64,000 nucleotides of DNA from Syngnathus acus (taxonomy: Eukaryota > Chordata > Actinopteri > Syngnathiformes > Syngnathidae): positions 9,186,501 to 9,250,500 of the forward strand of contig NC_051099.1 in assembly GCF_901709675.1 (NCBI RefSeq), read 5' to 3'. Each line of letters begins with the position of its first letter. Within the stretch, counting starts at the first letter, position 1. The translations under genes and the position numbers were made by a program. The notes under the pieces are model-generated. The model was not told the origin of the DNA and did not search any database. It saw only the letters and a program-made list of their open reading frames with translations. Below, piece by piece: positions 1 to 16,010 of the stretch.

Positions 1-76
1 TGACTTGGCGCATAGTTTCTGGAAAAGGACAGGGACCAAATGTCAAAACAATGCATCACACAATCATCGGTTCCTC

Positions 77-82
77 TTTAAT
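77..82 (-). terminator. Candidate poly(A) signal of lrwd1
   Basis: ATTAAA on the minus strand, about 245 bases beyond the lrwd1 stop codon. It is the only good hexamer I noticed before the window edge. Assignment is by position only. Confidence 0.4.
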
Positions 83-327
83 GTTGCGCCACGGACAAAA
101 TTTACAGTCAACGTCAAAAAGGATCTTGTGGTCAGATTATGAGGAAGGAAGTAGGGGGGAAAATACAATGAGTAAAATGTGTGCTTGCTTGCAGAGGCGG
201 TCTGCATGTTTGCAAACTGCAGTAGCGTAGTGTTATGTGTCATTACTGACCTCTTTCATTTAGGAACTCAAGCCAAAGAACAGCAGCGGTCACTCGCACA
301 AAGTCGTCAAAGGTTGTGTGCCATTGC

Positions 328-3300
328 TCAGGCCGCCCTCTTCCACACCGTCACCACATTCTTGTCGCTGAGGGCCACCAGGTACCAGAGGTCTGGGTCC
401 ATGGCCACGCTGTTGATGGAGGGGCCCTCCCCCCAACAGAGACCCTCGCGTACAGGGGCGGGCCACCGAAGCACCTGAACGGGAAGGCGGAGGCTCAACG
501 AAAGCCACTAGGTTATTTCATTCTCCACCCCCGCGCTTCCCGAGCTCACCTCAGTGGGCTCCACGGGCTCCTCGCCGTGGAAATGCTCCTTCTCGACATC
601 AGCCACGTGATACGTCCACAGCTTGCCTTCGTGGTCGCCGCACACGACGTACGATCGACCTAAAGGCAGACGGGCGGTTAAGTCGCCTGGAGCAAAGAAC
701 AACAAGCATCCGACTGAGGGCCATGAATCCTACCGGGACAGGTGTTGAGCGCCAGATAAGGAATCTCCGTTTGGGCCCAGCGCAGCTTGGCTAGTACCAC
801 AGCACGCACGCGCCCGCTCTCGTCGGGCCGCTGAGATCGCGTCTGGCTCCAGCTCCATAAATAGATGCAGTCGTGCGTGAAGTTCTTGGAGGCTGAGCGC
901 CACCGCAAGGTCAGCGTTAACTCATGTAGAAAATGCAATGCGGCTGACGAGCGTCCTCTCACCTACGACGTCGCCGGCAAGGAAAGCGATGCCATCCACG
1001 GTGCGGTAGTTGTGCTCTATGTCTTCCTTCTCATAAATAGGGAAGGTGATCTCCACTCCGTCAGACCTTGGCAAACCAAGCGGACAGCGGTGACGATGGG
1101 GCAGGTCACTCAGGGCGGTCAAAGCGATCTCACCGACCTCTTGGCGGGAGCCGGCATGGCGTCGTAGAGATGCAGGCCGTCCTCGCACGCCGCCAGCAGT
1201 TGTGCGTCGGGTCCACTGGGCGGCAGGCAGATGTGCAGCGGCGTGGAGACACTCTCCAACGCCAGCAGCTGCCTGGAGGCCGCACGCATGCCAAAGGAGG
1301 GCGAGACATGGTGGAGGGCGAGACACGGTAGAGTGCTCAGTTGCCCACCACTTTACTTTGCAATCGGCGTCCGTCTTTGGACAGTACTCACAGCGCTTTA
1401 AACTTGTACTCGCTGTCGAGCCCCCCGATGTCCCACAGCACGATCCTGTTGTCGTAACAGCCCGCTACGAGAGTGTTTCGGAAAGTAAAAGAGCCGCCCT
1501 CAGAATCGCCTTCTCAAAGAGCAGTCATTCAGTAACGCCAAGGCAACACTTACTGAAGAGGAAGTTGCCCTGCCGGGGGTCGAAGCGGAGGACGGACAAG
1601 GCCTTGCGGCTCACCCGTAACTCGCCGTAGGCCACGTTGCAGCGGGGGTGGATCAGCTTGACCAGTCCTCGCTTTCCGCCTGCCGCCAGGATGCTGACGG
1701 GCTGTGCCAAGGCTCCACCCCCTCGGGACATCAGCACCGTGGACCAGGCTAGCGAGAAGAACTCCTGCGATGACATCCGTCACGTGTCTTCAAGTATTGT
1801 TTATAAAAAAAAAAAGTTTTTTTTAAAAAAGGCACAGCCCACAAGTTGAACACGGGCAAACTGCCACTCCTAGCCTCGGCTCGATTCGTAACCGGGTGAG
1901 CAAGTGCGCCGTTAGACCGACCTCCCCGGCCACTCTGTATTTCTTCATCACTGCACCGGTCTCACACTCGATCACGCACAGAGACTCTCCACCGCACGTG
2001 GCAACCAAGCGACTTCCTGTGCAAAACGAACATGCACAAGGTTGTCATGGCAACAGGTCACGACATGTCAGACAAGTGAGCCATAGAAGTACCAGAGAAG
2101 TCAGGCTGAGGTTGGAAGGCGCAGTCCCAAAGCTGAGTGGAGAAGTCTTGCGGGTTGTCCTCCTTGCTGTGGCATTGCAGGACATGAAGAGGCTGCAGGC
2201 ACACCGGCTGCGCAACGGGACCGCCACTGAGCCATTCGCCGTAGTCATTGAGGAGGGAGGACAAAAGGCAAGAGAAACCTCGAGTACCTGCATCTTGTTA
2301 ATGCTCTTCGTGGCCTCATCCCTCGTCTTCTCCTTCACTCCACTCTTGGCGGTTCCCTCACCGGCGGCCTTTCCCCTGGCACGGGCGCGCGAAGGCGTCA
2401 ATGCAAAGGTAGCTCCCGCGCCGCCTATCGTGCGTTTTTCGAGGTCGTCTTCAGCCAAGGAGGGATCCGATTGCGCCCTCTTGCGAGGAGTCAGTCGCAA
2501 ATCGTCATCCATCAGCACCGGGGCCCGCTTCCTTTTTGCGGGGATCGGAACCTCCCGAACGAGAAGTGTGCCGACAGCATCAATGACAAGTCTGACCATT
2601 TCCATGAAAACGGGCAACAGCCCTTCACTCAAGAGCATGGCTTGACGAATAAGGCAAAGTTCAAATGTACTTCAATTTACATTGGTCTTGTTCGACACGT
2701 CCTCCTCGGGTTCCGTGAGGGATCGCAGATGCTCCCTGGCCATGATTTCTACCTGGCGGTCACACAATGAAAGACATGAGGTGGCAGTTCCTGGAGGACT
2801 CTGGCACAAGTACTAGTGCACCCTCTGGTGACGAGCTGCGGTATAGCACGACAATCAAGTCATCGTGACAATGCTGAAGAGTATGTTCAAAATGTTCATC
2901 TCATTCATCACAGTTCCCCCGAACCAATGACAAAAGAGCTTCACCTTCCATTTTGTGAAGTCGCTGACTGAACTGGGTCCATATTTGACCTGCTTCTGCG
3001 CCGCGTTAACAAAGTCCTCCTCCAGAACGGCCGTTTTCTCAGGCGCAAGAGGGTCTGGATGGTTGTAACTCCTCCGCCACAAGGCATTGATCTAAGAGAC
3101 AGGTTGTCAGCGGACCTCTTGAAGCGGAGGAACGCTCGAGTTGACGCTAGTTTCCGTACCCTGGTTCTCAGGTTCTCGGTGAACACGAAGCGCACGTGGT
3201 TGGCGGTACTGGTGATGTCTTTACCGTTGTAACTCCGCAATTTGGGCAGCAGCGTCATTAGCTTGTAATTGTCACTCACCTGCAGAAGTAAACATTACAA

Positions 3301-4219
3301 ACATAGAAAGTGTCATGATAGTGCGTAAAGTATGAAATTATATTCCGACACCATTCCTTTCCCATGTCGATTCAATAGGAATTGTTGGTTATGCGCTCAT
3401 ATGGCAAACTATGACACCTTCATGAGCATTCCATCAAGCGATTCTTTTGTTCCTCTTACGGTAATATAAAGGTTGTCCTCCATCTTGACCTCCTCCAGGC
3501 TGCGCAGAGACGCCAAAGAGGTGACGTCCTCCATCTGGTTGTCGCTGAGGTCCAAGAAGCGCAGCTCGGGTAGCTCTAAGCTTTTGGGGAACTCTTGCAA
3601 TTTGTTCCCAGAAAGATCCCAGCGCTCCAAGGACCAAAGACGGGACAGCAGCTTGACCGGCAAGTCTGGACATGTCAGTCCGAGCTTGGAGAGACTGCAA
3701 AGGAGCTCAAAACTTAGGGTGTATTCAGACCTGACTGTTTGGTCCCCTTTAAAAGGACCAGGTTTAGATTCTAACGCTTGTCTGGACCTTTTATGCAGGT
3801 GTGAATACACGCAAACAAATCCTGGTGCGGATTAAATAACCGAACCGAGACCCACTTTGTAAAGTGGTCAACTCTGGTGCGGTTTGCTTCAGGTGTGAAT
3901 ACAAACAGCGTAGATCCGTGCCAACAGCACAAATATGCAGAGCAGGAATGCAGCGCGTAGGACTCGTATGTTTTCCTCCATTTCCGGGTATGTGCTTTGT
4001 GTGCCGCTCTGGTCATTGCTGTCCAATGGGAGCGCAGATCATCACAAGCGAAATATACTTCGCTTGCAAAATGTACAGTCTGAATAGGAACCGCACCAAA
4101 AGAAAAAAATTAAGTCCGCTTTTGGTCCGGACCAAACAAGCAGACTAAAGGACTTTTCCGGTCTGAATACACCCTTAACACTTTTCTCTCTCGCGCGCGT
4201 GCGTGTGTAAGGTGTGTGT

Positions 4220-4256
<37 letters not shown>

Positions 4257-4384
4257 GTGTGTGTATGTGGGGGGGGGTGTAAAAGTATAAAATAATGTGT
4301 CTACTTGAGTGTCTTGATCGCCGTGAGTCTCTTCGTTTTTGGCGAGCCTTTCTCCAGTAGAAGCTTCTCTGTTATTGTCACCAT
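328..4384 (-). CDS. lrwd1: Leucine-rich repeat and WD repeat-containing protein 1 (ORCA), 15 coding exons
   Basis: In other vertebrates this protein binds the origin recognition complex and repressive chromatin marks. Exons on the minus strand: 4384-4305, 3694-3460, 3279-3160, 3091-2945, 2752-2681, 2551-2288, 2207-2093, 2016-1922, 1764-1554, 1464-1392, 1272-1138, 1066-963, 892-734, 659-550, 474-328. All joins keep frame with GT/AG borders, giving 688 aa against about 647 in human. The start is the ATG of MVTITEKLLLEKGSPK. Leucine-rich repeats occupy about residues 24-110 (LRFLDLSDNQ). A basic linker (RKRAQSDPS) follows, then WD repeats from about residue 310 (VLQCHSK, TQLWDCAF, VATCGGE, IVLWDIG, IYLWSWS). 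The protein ends VVTVWKRAA. The exon 6 border was chosen by phase; a longer reading to 2638 stays open but fits no phase. Name from conserved motif order; high confidence. Confidence 0.95.
3717..4174. mobile_element. PIF/Harbinger-like MITE in lrwd1 intron 1
   Basis: The ends are inverted repeats beginning GGGTGTATTCAGACC on both sides, and the element is flanked by TTA (3714-3716 and 4175-4177). A three-base TTA/TWA duplication is the known target preference of PIF/Harbinger elements. No transposase is present. The element fills most of the 610-base intron, and its left end lies only 22 bases from the exon 2 splice acceptor. Confidence 0.8.
4203..4278. repeat. GT microsatellite
   Basis: An imperfect (GT)n run followed by a short G run, between the MITE and exon 1 of lrwd1. 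On the opposite strand it gives a false histidine/threonine reading frame. Confidence 0.9.
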
Positions 4385-4906
4385 TGTTTCTCTGGAGAAA
4401 AGTCATGGAAAGCTTGAGGTCAAATTGAACAATCAACAGTTTGTGAGCGTCATGAACGAGCCGCTAGATAATAGGGAACACATTAAGGCAAGTTCTCCGC
4501 GTCAATTTAAGATGAGTCACCTTTTGCATAAATTTGCACTTAGAATCAAAAACTATGCAACGCAAGCCTCAAAATGTACTTACTGGATATGCAAACAGCA
4601 CATGGACCCCACAGCACAACAAAACTTCCCCGTGGTAAGACGTATTTCCGGTGGGCGCGGCTTAACAGACGTTTTATTTTTTTCAATTGGCCAAAATAAC
4701 AGAATGGGCTTTTCGTATCTAAATTGCATCACGTAGCTTAAACATGTTACTTCATTTCCTTTATGTAGAGTAGTTATGTAGTGACATTCAGACGCGAGTA
4801 GTCGTCGAACGTCGTCTTAAAATAGTTCCCCAACTAGCCGCTAGATGACAGGAGTCGTCTTTGCTTAGAGCGACGCGCCCCTGACGAAGAAGATACAGGT
4901 ACGACG
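4385..4906. promoter_or_regulatory. Shared divergent promoter of lrwd1 and alkbh4
   Basis: These 522 bases separate the two start codons, which point away from each other, so they must hold both 5' UTRs and both promoters. An ETS-type core (ATTTCCGGT, 4644-4652) is visible, a site class common in bidirectional housekeeping promoters. No TATA box was identified. Human LRWD1 and ALKBH4 have the same head-to-head arrangement. Promoter function is inferred from layout. Confidence 0.65.
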
Positions 4907-6552
4907 ATGATTCCGGATAGTGTCGCTTTTTGTGCTTGCAAAGGTATCCGTCGCTGTCTTCTGTGTGAGAAGCTTAAAGAAAGTCAATTACCAGAAGAAA
5001 AGGTAACTTGTTGTTATAATATATTGTCATTAATTGACGTATTTGGTAGTCGCACACAGGGTTAGTGCGATTGCGAGCCATGGGTACTCTCGCGGATTCA
5101 CTTCGTGTTATTCCGTAATTATAAAAACATGAAATCACACCGTGACGGCTTCTTTTGTGGATGGTTGTCTGCAATGTTTAAAGTTTAACACATTTCTGAA
5201 AAAAGAGATTACTGATCAATTTCTTGAGTAAAATTGAACACCTTTATTTTATAAATGACTGATAACATAACTACAAGGACAAAATTGTCCTGTTTTCTTG
5301 CTCTCCTAAGGCAAATAAAAAAAAAGTCAAGTTCGGTATTACAATTATAATCAATGAAATGTTCAGCATGGCTCGGTGGCGCACTGGGTAGCACACTGGG
5401 TAGCACGTCCGCCTCACAGTTAGGAGGGTGTGGGTTCGATTCCACCTCCGGCCCTCCCTCTGTGGAGTTTGCATGTTCTCCCCGGGCCGCGTGGGTTTTC
5501 TCCGGGCACTCCGGTTTCCCCCCCACATCCCAAAAACATGCTTGGTAGGCCGATTGAGCACTCCAAATTGTCCCTAGGTGCGAGTGCGAATGGTTGTTTG
5601 TCTCTGTGTGCCCTGCGATTGGCTGGCAAACGGTTCAGGGTGTCCACTGCCTGATGACAGCTGGGATAGGCTCCAGCATGCCCGCGACCCCCGTGGGGAC
5701 TAAGCGGTACAGAAAATGGATGGATGGATGAAATGTTCAGCATAATAACTATCTCTATGTAAATGCAGGTTGTTCATCTTTTCCTGTACAACCCAGAGTC
5801 AATGCTCGCCGTTTGCAAAGGTGGTGAGCCAGCATCCTTCCTCTTTCCCGGTGTGTTCCTGTGGGAGGACTTCCTATCGGAAGAGGAGGAAAAGGAGCTG
5901 ATTAGCAGCATGGACAAGGACGTCTGGAATCTGTCTCAATCGGGCCGAAAAAAGCAGGTACGGATGATGGTGTCAAACATGACTGGTCTGAAAATAATGG
6001 TGGATAATGTTTGCAATTATGTTATGACAGGACTTTGGCCCAAAAGTGAACTTCAAGAAGAAGAAAGTGCGCTTCGCCAATTTCAGTGGGCTTCCTCCAT
6101 TGAGTAAAAAACTAGTGCTGCGAATGCAACAGGAAGAAAGTCTGACGGGCTTTCAGCCCGTGGAGCAATGCAATCTGGACTACCAGCCTCAGCGGGGCTC
6201 CGCCATCGACCCCCACCTGGACGACTCCTGGCTGTGGGGGGAGCGTCTGGTCACCGTCAATATGCTGTCGGACACAGTGCTGACCATGTCGCTGGAGCGG
6301 GGACTCCCGCACCTCGGACTGCCAGGGGAAGTGAATGTAGCTGTGGCTCTACCGCGCAGATCTTTGGTCATGTTGTACGGAGAGGCGCGGCATCGCTGGA
6401 AACACGGCATTCTCCGGAAGGACGTTCGAGAACGCAGAGTCTGCAGCACCTACAGGGAACTGTCGGCCGAGTTCCTCCCCGGTGGGCAGTATGGTGAGCT
6501 GGGAGCTAAGCTACTCAATGTTGCTGCTAGCTTCAATGGAACTCCTATATAG
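4907..6552 (+). CDS. alkbh4: AlkB homolog 4, Fe(II)/2-oxoglutarate dioxygenase
   Basis: ALKBH4 is known as a lysine demethylase acting on actin and possibly on DNA. Exons 4907-5002, 5769-5957 and 6031-6552 join in phase 0 to give 268 aa (human about 302). The N-terminus carries the short Cys motif CACKGIRRCLLC. The dioxygenase core shows the iron ligands HLD (H157, D159, in IDPHLDD) and a distal histidine in RHRWKH (about H220), followed by the arginine-rich ERRVCSTYREL that should hold the 2-oxoglutarate-binding Arg. The dense ELSAEF end of the family is kept. Intron 1 holds a young SINE. The ATG is the first in frame and follows no upstream exon signal. Confidence 0.95.
5370..5727 (+). mobile_element. 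tRNA-derived SINE (DANA/V-SINE-like), full length, in alkbh4 intron 1
   Basis: The head resembles a tRNA promoter (GGGTTCGATTCCA as B box). The conserved body includes GTTTGCATGTTCTCCCCGGG and CCTGCGATTGGCTGGC, and the 3' tail is (GGAT)n. A perfect 16-base target duplication, ATGAAATGTTCAGCAT, flanks it at 5354-5369 and 5728-5743, so insertion is recent. Other copies or fragments of this family occur at 17.7, 38.4, 38.8-41.7 and 41.7 kb. Confidence 0.9.
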
Positions 6553-7135
6553 GGATAGTGGAAACGTAATTTCGATTTCTTTGTGTGTCTTGGCATGTGA
6601 AGAGATTGACAAATGTTGGAATAATTTATGTAAAGCGTTGGCCTGCCACACCTGGCGGCCTTGTCTTTACATCTTATGACTTTCCTTTCGTCTAGGTTTT
6701 TCCTCTTTGTGTCAGGGATGTCTTTTGAGCCCTGGCAGCCATATGTCCTTTTGTTATGTGTGTGTTTTGTTCCTGTAAGAGGCCTTCACCAACAATGAGC
6801 AGAGCTTATTGCATAGGCGAAGTGTTCTTATTTGGTTCAAAGAACTTCGTTCTTTTACTGTAGGTTTGGTTCATAGATTGTTGTTGGTCAGAACTGGTTT
6901 TCTTTGTTTGAAGTAGTTGCATGCAAGTTATCCCATTTTTACTCAATGTATTTTTAAGTGTTTAGGACAAGTTACTTATTATCATTGTGTGTTAATTTAC
7001 TAAGTAGTCTAGCAAAGGTTTAGTTGCATTGTTCCACAGGAAAGCGGTAATTCAAGTTATCTGATCACACTCGAGAACGAGTCGGCCAACAATGGAAGAG
7101 CAGCTGGTTGAGAGAAGAGGACAAAGTCTGCGGGG
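6553..7135 (+). other. 3' flank/UTR of alkbh4
   Basis: No gene, RNA or clear repeat is visible in this AT-rich stretch. It probably contains the alkbh4 3' UTR. The nearest strong AATAAA is at 7664-7669, beyond a MITE, so the true transcript end is unknown. Confidence 0.4.
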
Positions 7136-7143
7136 GTCACAGG

Positions 7144-7380
7144 CAATGTTCCCTCTAATTTTTCATGTATTTGGGCATAGACACAAGCTCCCTGAGCAAA
7201 TTTAGGACTACAGTGAGCAACATCAGATCGCTTCGGGGGGGCGGGGGGTGCTAGTGGGACGTCCAACGCTGCATGTTCGTTTCGCTTCGGGGGGGGTAAT
7301 GCGCTGGATAGATTTCTTGTGCGCTGAGAACGTGCGGGCAGTGCGCGATTGCGGGCAGTGCGCGATTAGAGGGAACATTG
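7144..7380. mobile_element. hAT-type MITE with exact 8-bp duplication
   Basis: Inverted termini CAATGTTCCCTCTAA and TTAGAGGGAACATTG bound 237 bases. The 8-base target duplication GTCACAGG is perfect (7136-7143 and 7381-7388), which is the hAT signature. No coding sequence. Confidence 0.85.
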
Positions 7381-7801
7381 GTCACAGGCCCAATGAAATG
7401 CTAATTCACACCACACTACATTTCTTGACTAATCAGCGTTGCTACAGACAATCTCCCTTCCCTTTAGTGTAGCAACGCCTCTGTAACCAGGGCAACCAAA
7501 ACAATAAATAGAGGAGCACGTGAAGTGAGAACTCAGAATTGATGGAGATTGTAACCGAGTTCCTCTCTCTATCGTTCTCCTCGCGAGTAAACCTGTTCTG
7601 GTTCTTTTCTCCTCTTCCTTCCAGCGTGTGGTTTAATGTCTGATGGTCTTTAGACCTGACAACAATAAAGCAGACTTTGATATAGACCCCGCCCCCCCGA
7701 TATTCACATGACAAGCCTATGGAGGCAAGTCAACACAGCTCCTCTACACAAATCACAACATTCAAATTTGGAAATGATACAAACTGTGTGCATTTGCAAT
7801 A

Positions 7802-9030
7802 CCGTTTTTTTCCATGTATAATATGCACCCTAAAAATGGCATGTCAATGCTGGAAAAAAGCCTGTACCCATGTATAATACGCACCCAAATTTTGATTTTT
7901 TTTTTTTTAAGTCCCAATGATCGTCACACACGCATCTGGGTGTGGTGAAATTTGTCCTCTGCATTTGACCCATCCCCGTGTGATTTTGATCCATCCCCTG
8001 GGGGAGAGGGGAGCAGTGAGCAGCAGCGGCGCCGCGCTCGGGAATCATTTGGTGATCTAACCCCCCAATTCCAACCCTTAATGCTGAGTGCCAAGCAGGG
8101 AGGCAATGGGTCCCATTTTTATAGTCTTTGGTATGGTCTTAACTAGGCTGGATGTATTTTTTTTGTTGGCGTTGATTTCTCCGACTGCCCATAAAGGCAC
8201 CACCGCGATCAGTTAGGTTAAAATGAAAAGAGAGGAAAGTGACGTGCGGACATGCGAAAAAGGCGGCTCTGTATGGGAGAGAAGTTGAAGAGGAATAAAA
8301 ACACCCTTGGAAACCAAAACTTGCCCCTCGTCGTGACTCGGAGCCGCAACAAATGTTTCGGATTTGTGTAGGGTACATTGTGACAGCAAACGAGCAGGTG
8401 ATCGAGCAAGCGTCTGATACAAGAGCATTGCGTTCGTATGGAGCGTGTTTGAAGTGAACAGCAGAGATGAAAGGAACAAGGCAAAGTGTTGTGAAATAAA
8501 ATATTACCTGTAATACGTATTTTGTTATTTGCTGATTGTATGTATTAAACTATCACATTCATTGTCAGTCAAGAAGAGAAGAGGACTATTCGCATCGGAT
8601 CCATAGTGCGCATGCGCAGTGATACTGCCTCCGTATGACGTCCAGTCCGCGATGGAGATTAAAAAACAAACAATATTTGACAATAACACAGGTTTCTGTT
8701 CCTGTCTTTTTGGTAATGTCCCCCTGTCTTTTTGTTCCACGTCTTTGTCGGTCAGTCCTGTTGTTGGTTTTTTTAGAGAGTTATGTTAGTTTACCAAGTC
8801 TGTGTTTTGAGTTCCTCCAATGAACCCTGGTTCAAGCTGCACTTGGTCGCCCTCTTCCTTTCCACACTCCATCCGTGACAAGATTTTCTTCAAAAATTGT
8901 TGTACCATGATTTTCTTAAAAAGAAAAATATAAAAAATTTTAAAAAAATTGTACCCATGTATAATGCGCACCCCGGATTTTAGGACAATAAATTAGTTAA
9001 ATTTTGCGCATTATACATGAAAAAAAACGG
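7802..9030. mobile_element. TA-flanked DNA transposon (Tc1/mariner-type MITE), 1.2 kb
   Basis: Termini CCGTTTTTTTCCATGTATAAT and its inverse at the right end are flanked by TA on both sides. Internal copies of CCCATGTATAATACGCACCC lie just inside the left end (7867) and again near 8952. It holds a nested, truncated SINE. The rest of the interior has no recognisable protein. Confidence 0.7.
7909..8135 (-). mobile_element. 5'-truncated tRNA-type SINE nested in the 7.8 kb element
   Basis: Read on the minus strand it matches, block for block, the full-length SINE at 53221-53537, starting at the CATACCAAAGACTATA block. It lacks the tRNA-like head. The T run at 7894-7908 is the complement of its A-rich 3' tail. 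Confidence 0.85.
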
Positions 9031-9032
9031 TA

Positions 9033-9348
9033 ATTGGATCCCATGTTTGCGGAACTAAGCGGAGTTGAGCGCAGTTCCCCATGTTAAATTCACATGATGG
9101 TGTTTTAACATGACAGCAGAACACGTTTAAGGAAGCAAATAAAGTTTGGCTCATTTGTCTTTTATCCTCTGGCCTTTATGTCTACGTTCGCTGTATCGTA
9201 ACCTTTCATCTATCCCGCCGTTTCCTGAACCGCTTTGTAATTTTTTAATAATTTACAACACACCCAATGAAAAACAGGAGGACGCTAACCGTCTTGCGTG
9301 TCTTCCTGTGCCACGTGACGACTCTTCATGGGTGATCTTTGCGCGCTG
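9033..9348. other. Short intergenic stretch, nothing recognised
   Basis: Lies between two DNA transposons. No gene, RNA or repeat structure seen. Confidence 0.4.
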
Positions 9349-9718
9349 ATCTAAACCAGTGGTCCCCAACCACCGGGCCGCGGACCGGTACCGGTCCGTG
9401 GGTCACTTGGTACCGGGCCGCCAAGCCGCACAGGGAAAAAAAAAATATATACTATATATATATATATTTTTTTTTTTTCATTGACGATCAATTCATTCAT
9501 GTTAAGACGCTCGTCCCGGTCACGTGACATGTTTCCCCAGTCGAGCCCGCAAAGCTAGCAAAAATGAGTACGAATTTATTTTGAAAAATATAAAAAATTT
9601 GGCGAATCTCTCCCAATTACATCTGTCGGTGCATCTGAAAAATAAGGACTCTTGACACAGGGCGCTCGTCTCGGTCACGTGACATGTCACCACAGTCAAG
9701 CCCGCGAGGCAAGCAAAA

Positions 9719-10003
9719 ATGAGCAAGAAACAGAGAAGTTTGGAAAGCTTCTTCGGAAAGGGAAAAACGTCCAATGAGGACACTGAAGAAGAAGAGGCTA
9801 CGACTTCTAAGAAAAGGAAAGCTGCATTTAAAAGAACATTTCTGGAGTCCTACTGAAAATATGGATTTATCGCCACAGGTGACTCTGACGCGCCAAGTGC
9901 ACTCCGCATATGTGGCGAAAGGCTAGCTAACGAGGCAATGAAGCCTTCAAACCTGCTTTGGCACATGGAGACCAAGCATCCTGCATTTAAAGACAAACCT
10001 TAA
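9719..10003 (+). pseudogene. hAT (ZBED-like) transposase N-terminus, broken
   Basis: The frame opens MSKKQRSLESFFGKGK, is cut by TGA after RTFLESY, then continues through a BED-like zinc finger region ending LLWHMETKHPAFKDKP and TAA. The paired histidines remain, but only one cysteine of the usual CxxC pair is seen (LRICGERL). The rest of the transposase is absent. Confidence 0.75.
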
Positions 10004-10152
10004 CCACTTCGGGTGTCATTGTCTCAGATTACGCCTAGATGGGAACGGCTCATTTCTGAGAAAAGAGCTCGGTGCTCCCATTAATTCAACGTTTTATTTT
10101 TATATGGTTTATATTTGGTTTTATGCCAGTCGTATCATTTTATTTCATCCTA

Positions 10153-10153
10153 G

Positions 10154-10208
<55 letters not shown>

Positions 10209-10270
10209 TATATATAGATATATATAGATATATATAAATATTTAAATAATAAATATATAAATATATTTAT
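10153..10270. repeat. TA-rich microsatellite
   Basis: About 54 bases of pure (TA)n, then degenerate TATAGATA/TATAAATA units, inside the hAT element. Confidence 0.9.
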
Positions 10271-10354
10271 TTATATAAAGGCCGGTCCGCGAAAATATTT
10301 CTGACACGTAACCGGTCCGTGGTGCAAAAAAGGTTGGGGACCACTGAGCTAAAC

Positions 10355-10837
10355 GATGCACGCGTTATTATTTTGGAGGTGTCAGCCGGATATCCGCGTC
10401 TGGTCTGGCGTTGGTGGCTGACTTTTCGTCGGCTGCAAACTGCGCCCGTTCGCAACCTGCATGTTGATCGCCCCGTACGCCCGGAGAACGCACCGTCAGT
10501 TTATTATTAGATTGGCTGGCACCGCGGGGCGGCTTCAACTCGACGGGAGAAGTCGTCGCTAAGCGGCCAACACCGCGACAAGGCGGTGATTGGGTCGAGT
10601 TTGGCTCTCGCCTTTTCCTCTACCTCCCCTCCGATGTAGCTCGGGAGCTAGCAGCGCTGCGATCACATCGTTTCCACTGCGCCTTCCCCTTTCTTTGAGT
10701 TACCCCCCCCAGCTTGCCGGATAGCCATCGCGATAGGCGTTGCTAGTACCGAAAGTACGTTGAAAAAGGGGGTCGAGATTGACGAGTCATCAACCGGAGG
10801 CTGTCAAGCGGGATCCCCCCGGTCAACGAGCGAATTA
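10355..10837 (+). promoter_or_regulatory. Promoter and 5' UTR region of cbl
   Basis: GC-rich sequence directly upstream of the cbl start codon and to the right of the hAT insertion. The frame is open upstream of the ATG but has no earlier in-frame ATG. The transcription start cannot be placed from sequence alone. Confidence 0.5.

Positions 10838-16010
<5,173 letters not shown>

Larger units (their letters stand above)
9357..10346 (+). mobile_element. Degenerate hAT element with BED-finger remnant
   Basis: Termini CAGTGGTCCCCAACCACCGG and its inverse (ending GGTTGGGGACCACTG) span 990 bases. The flanking 8-mers ATCTAAAC and AGCTAAAC differ at one base, as an ageing hAT duplication would. The interior holds a duplicated segment (GGTCACGTGACATGT near 9519 and 9674), a broken transposase N-terminus and a long TA microsatellite. 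Confidence 0.85.

Noticed and set aside
1896-2645. Plus-strand open frame of 249 codons
   Set aside because: It is antisense to lrwd1 exons 6-8, whose minus-strand frame has conserved protein and correct splice borders.
4110-4436. Minus-strand frame rich in His and Thr
   Set aside because: Produced by a GT microsatellite; the real lrwd1 exon 1 uses another frame in the same place.
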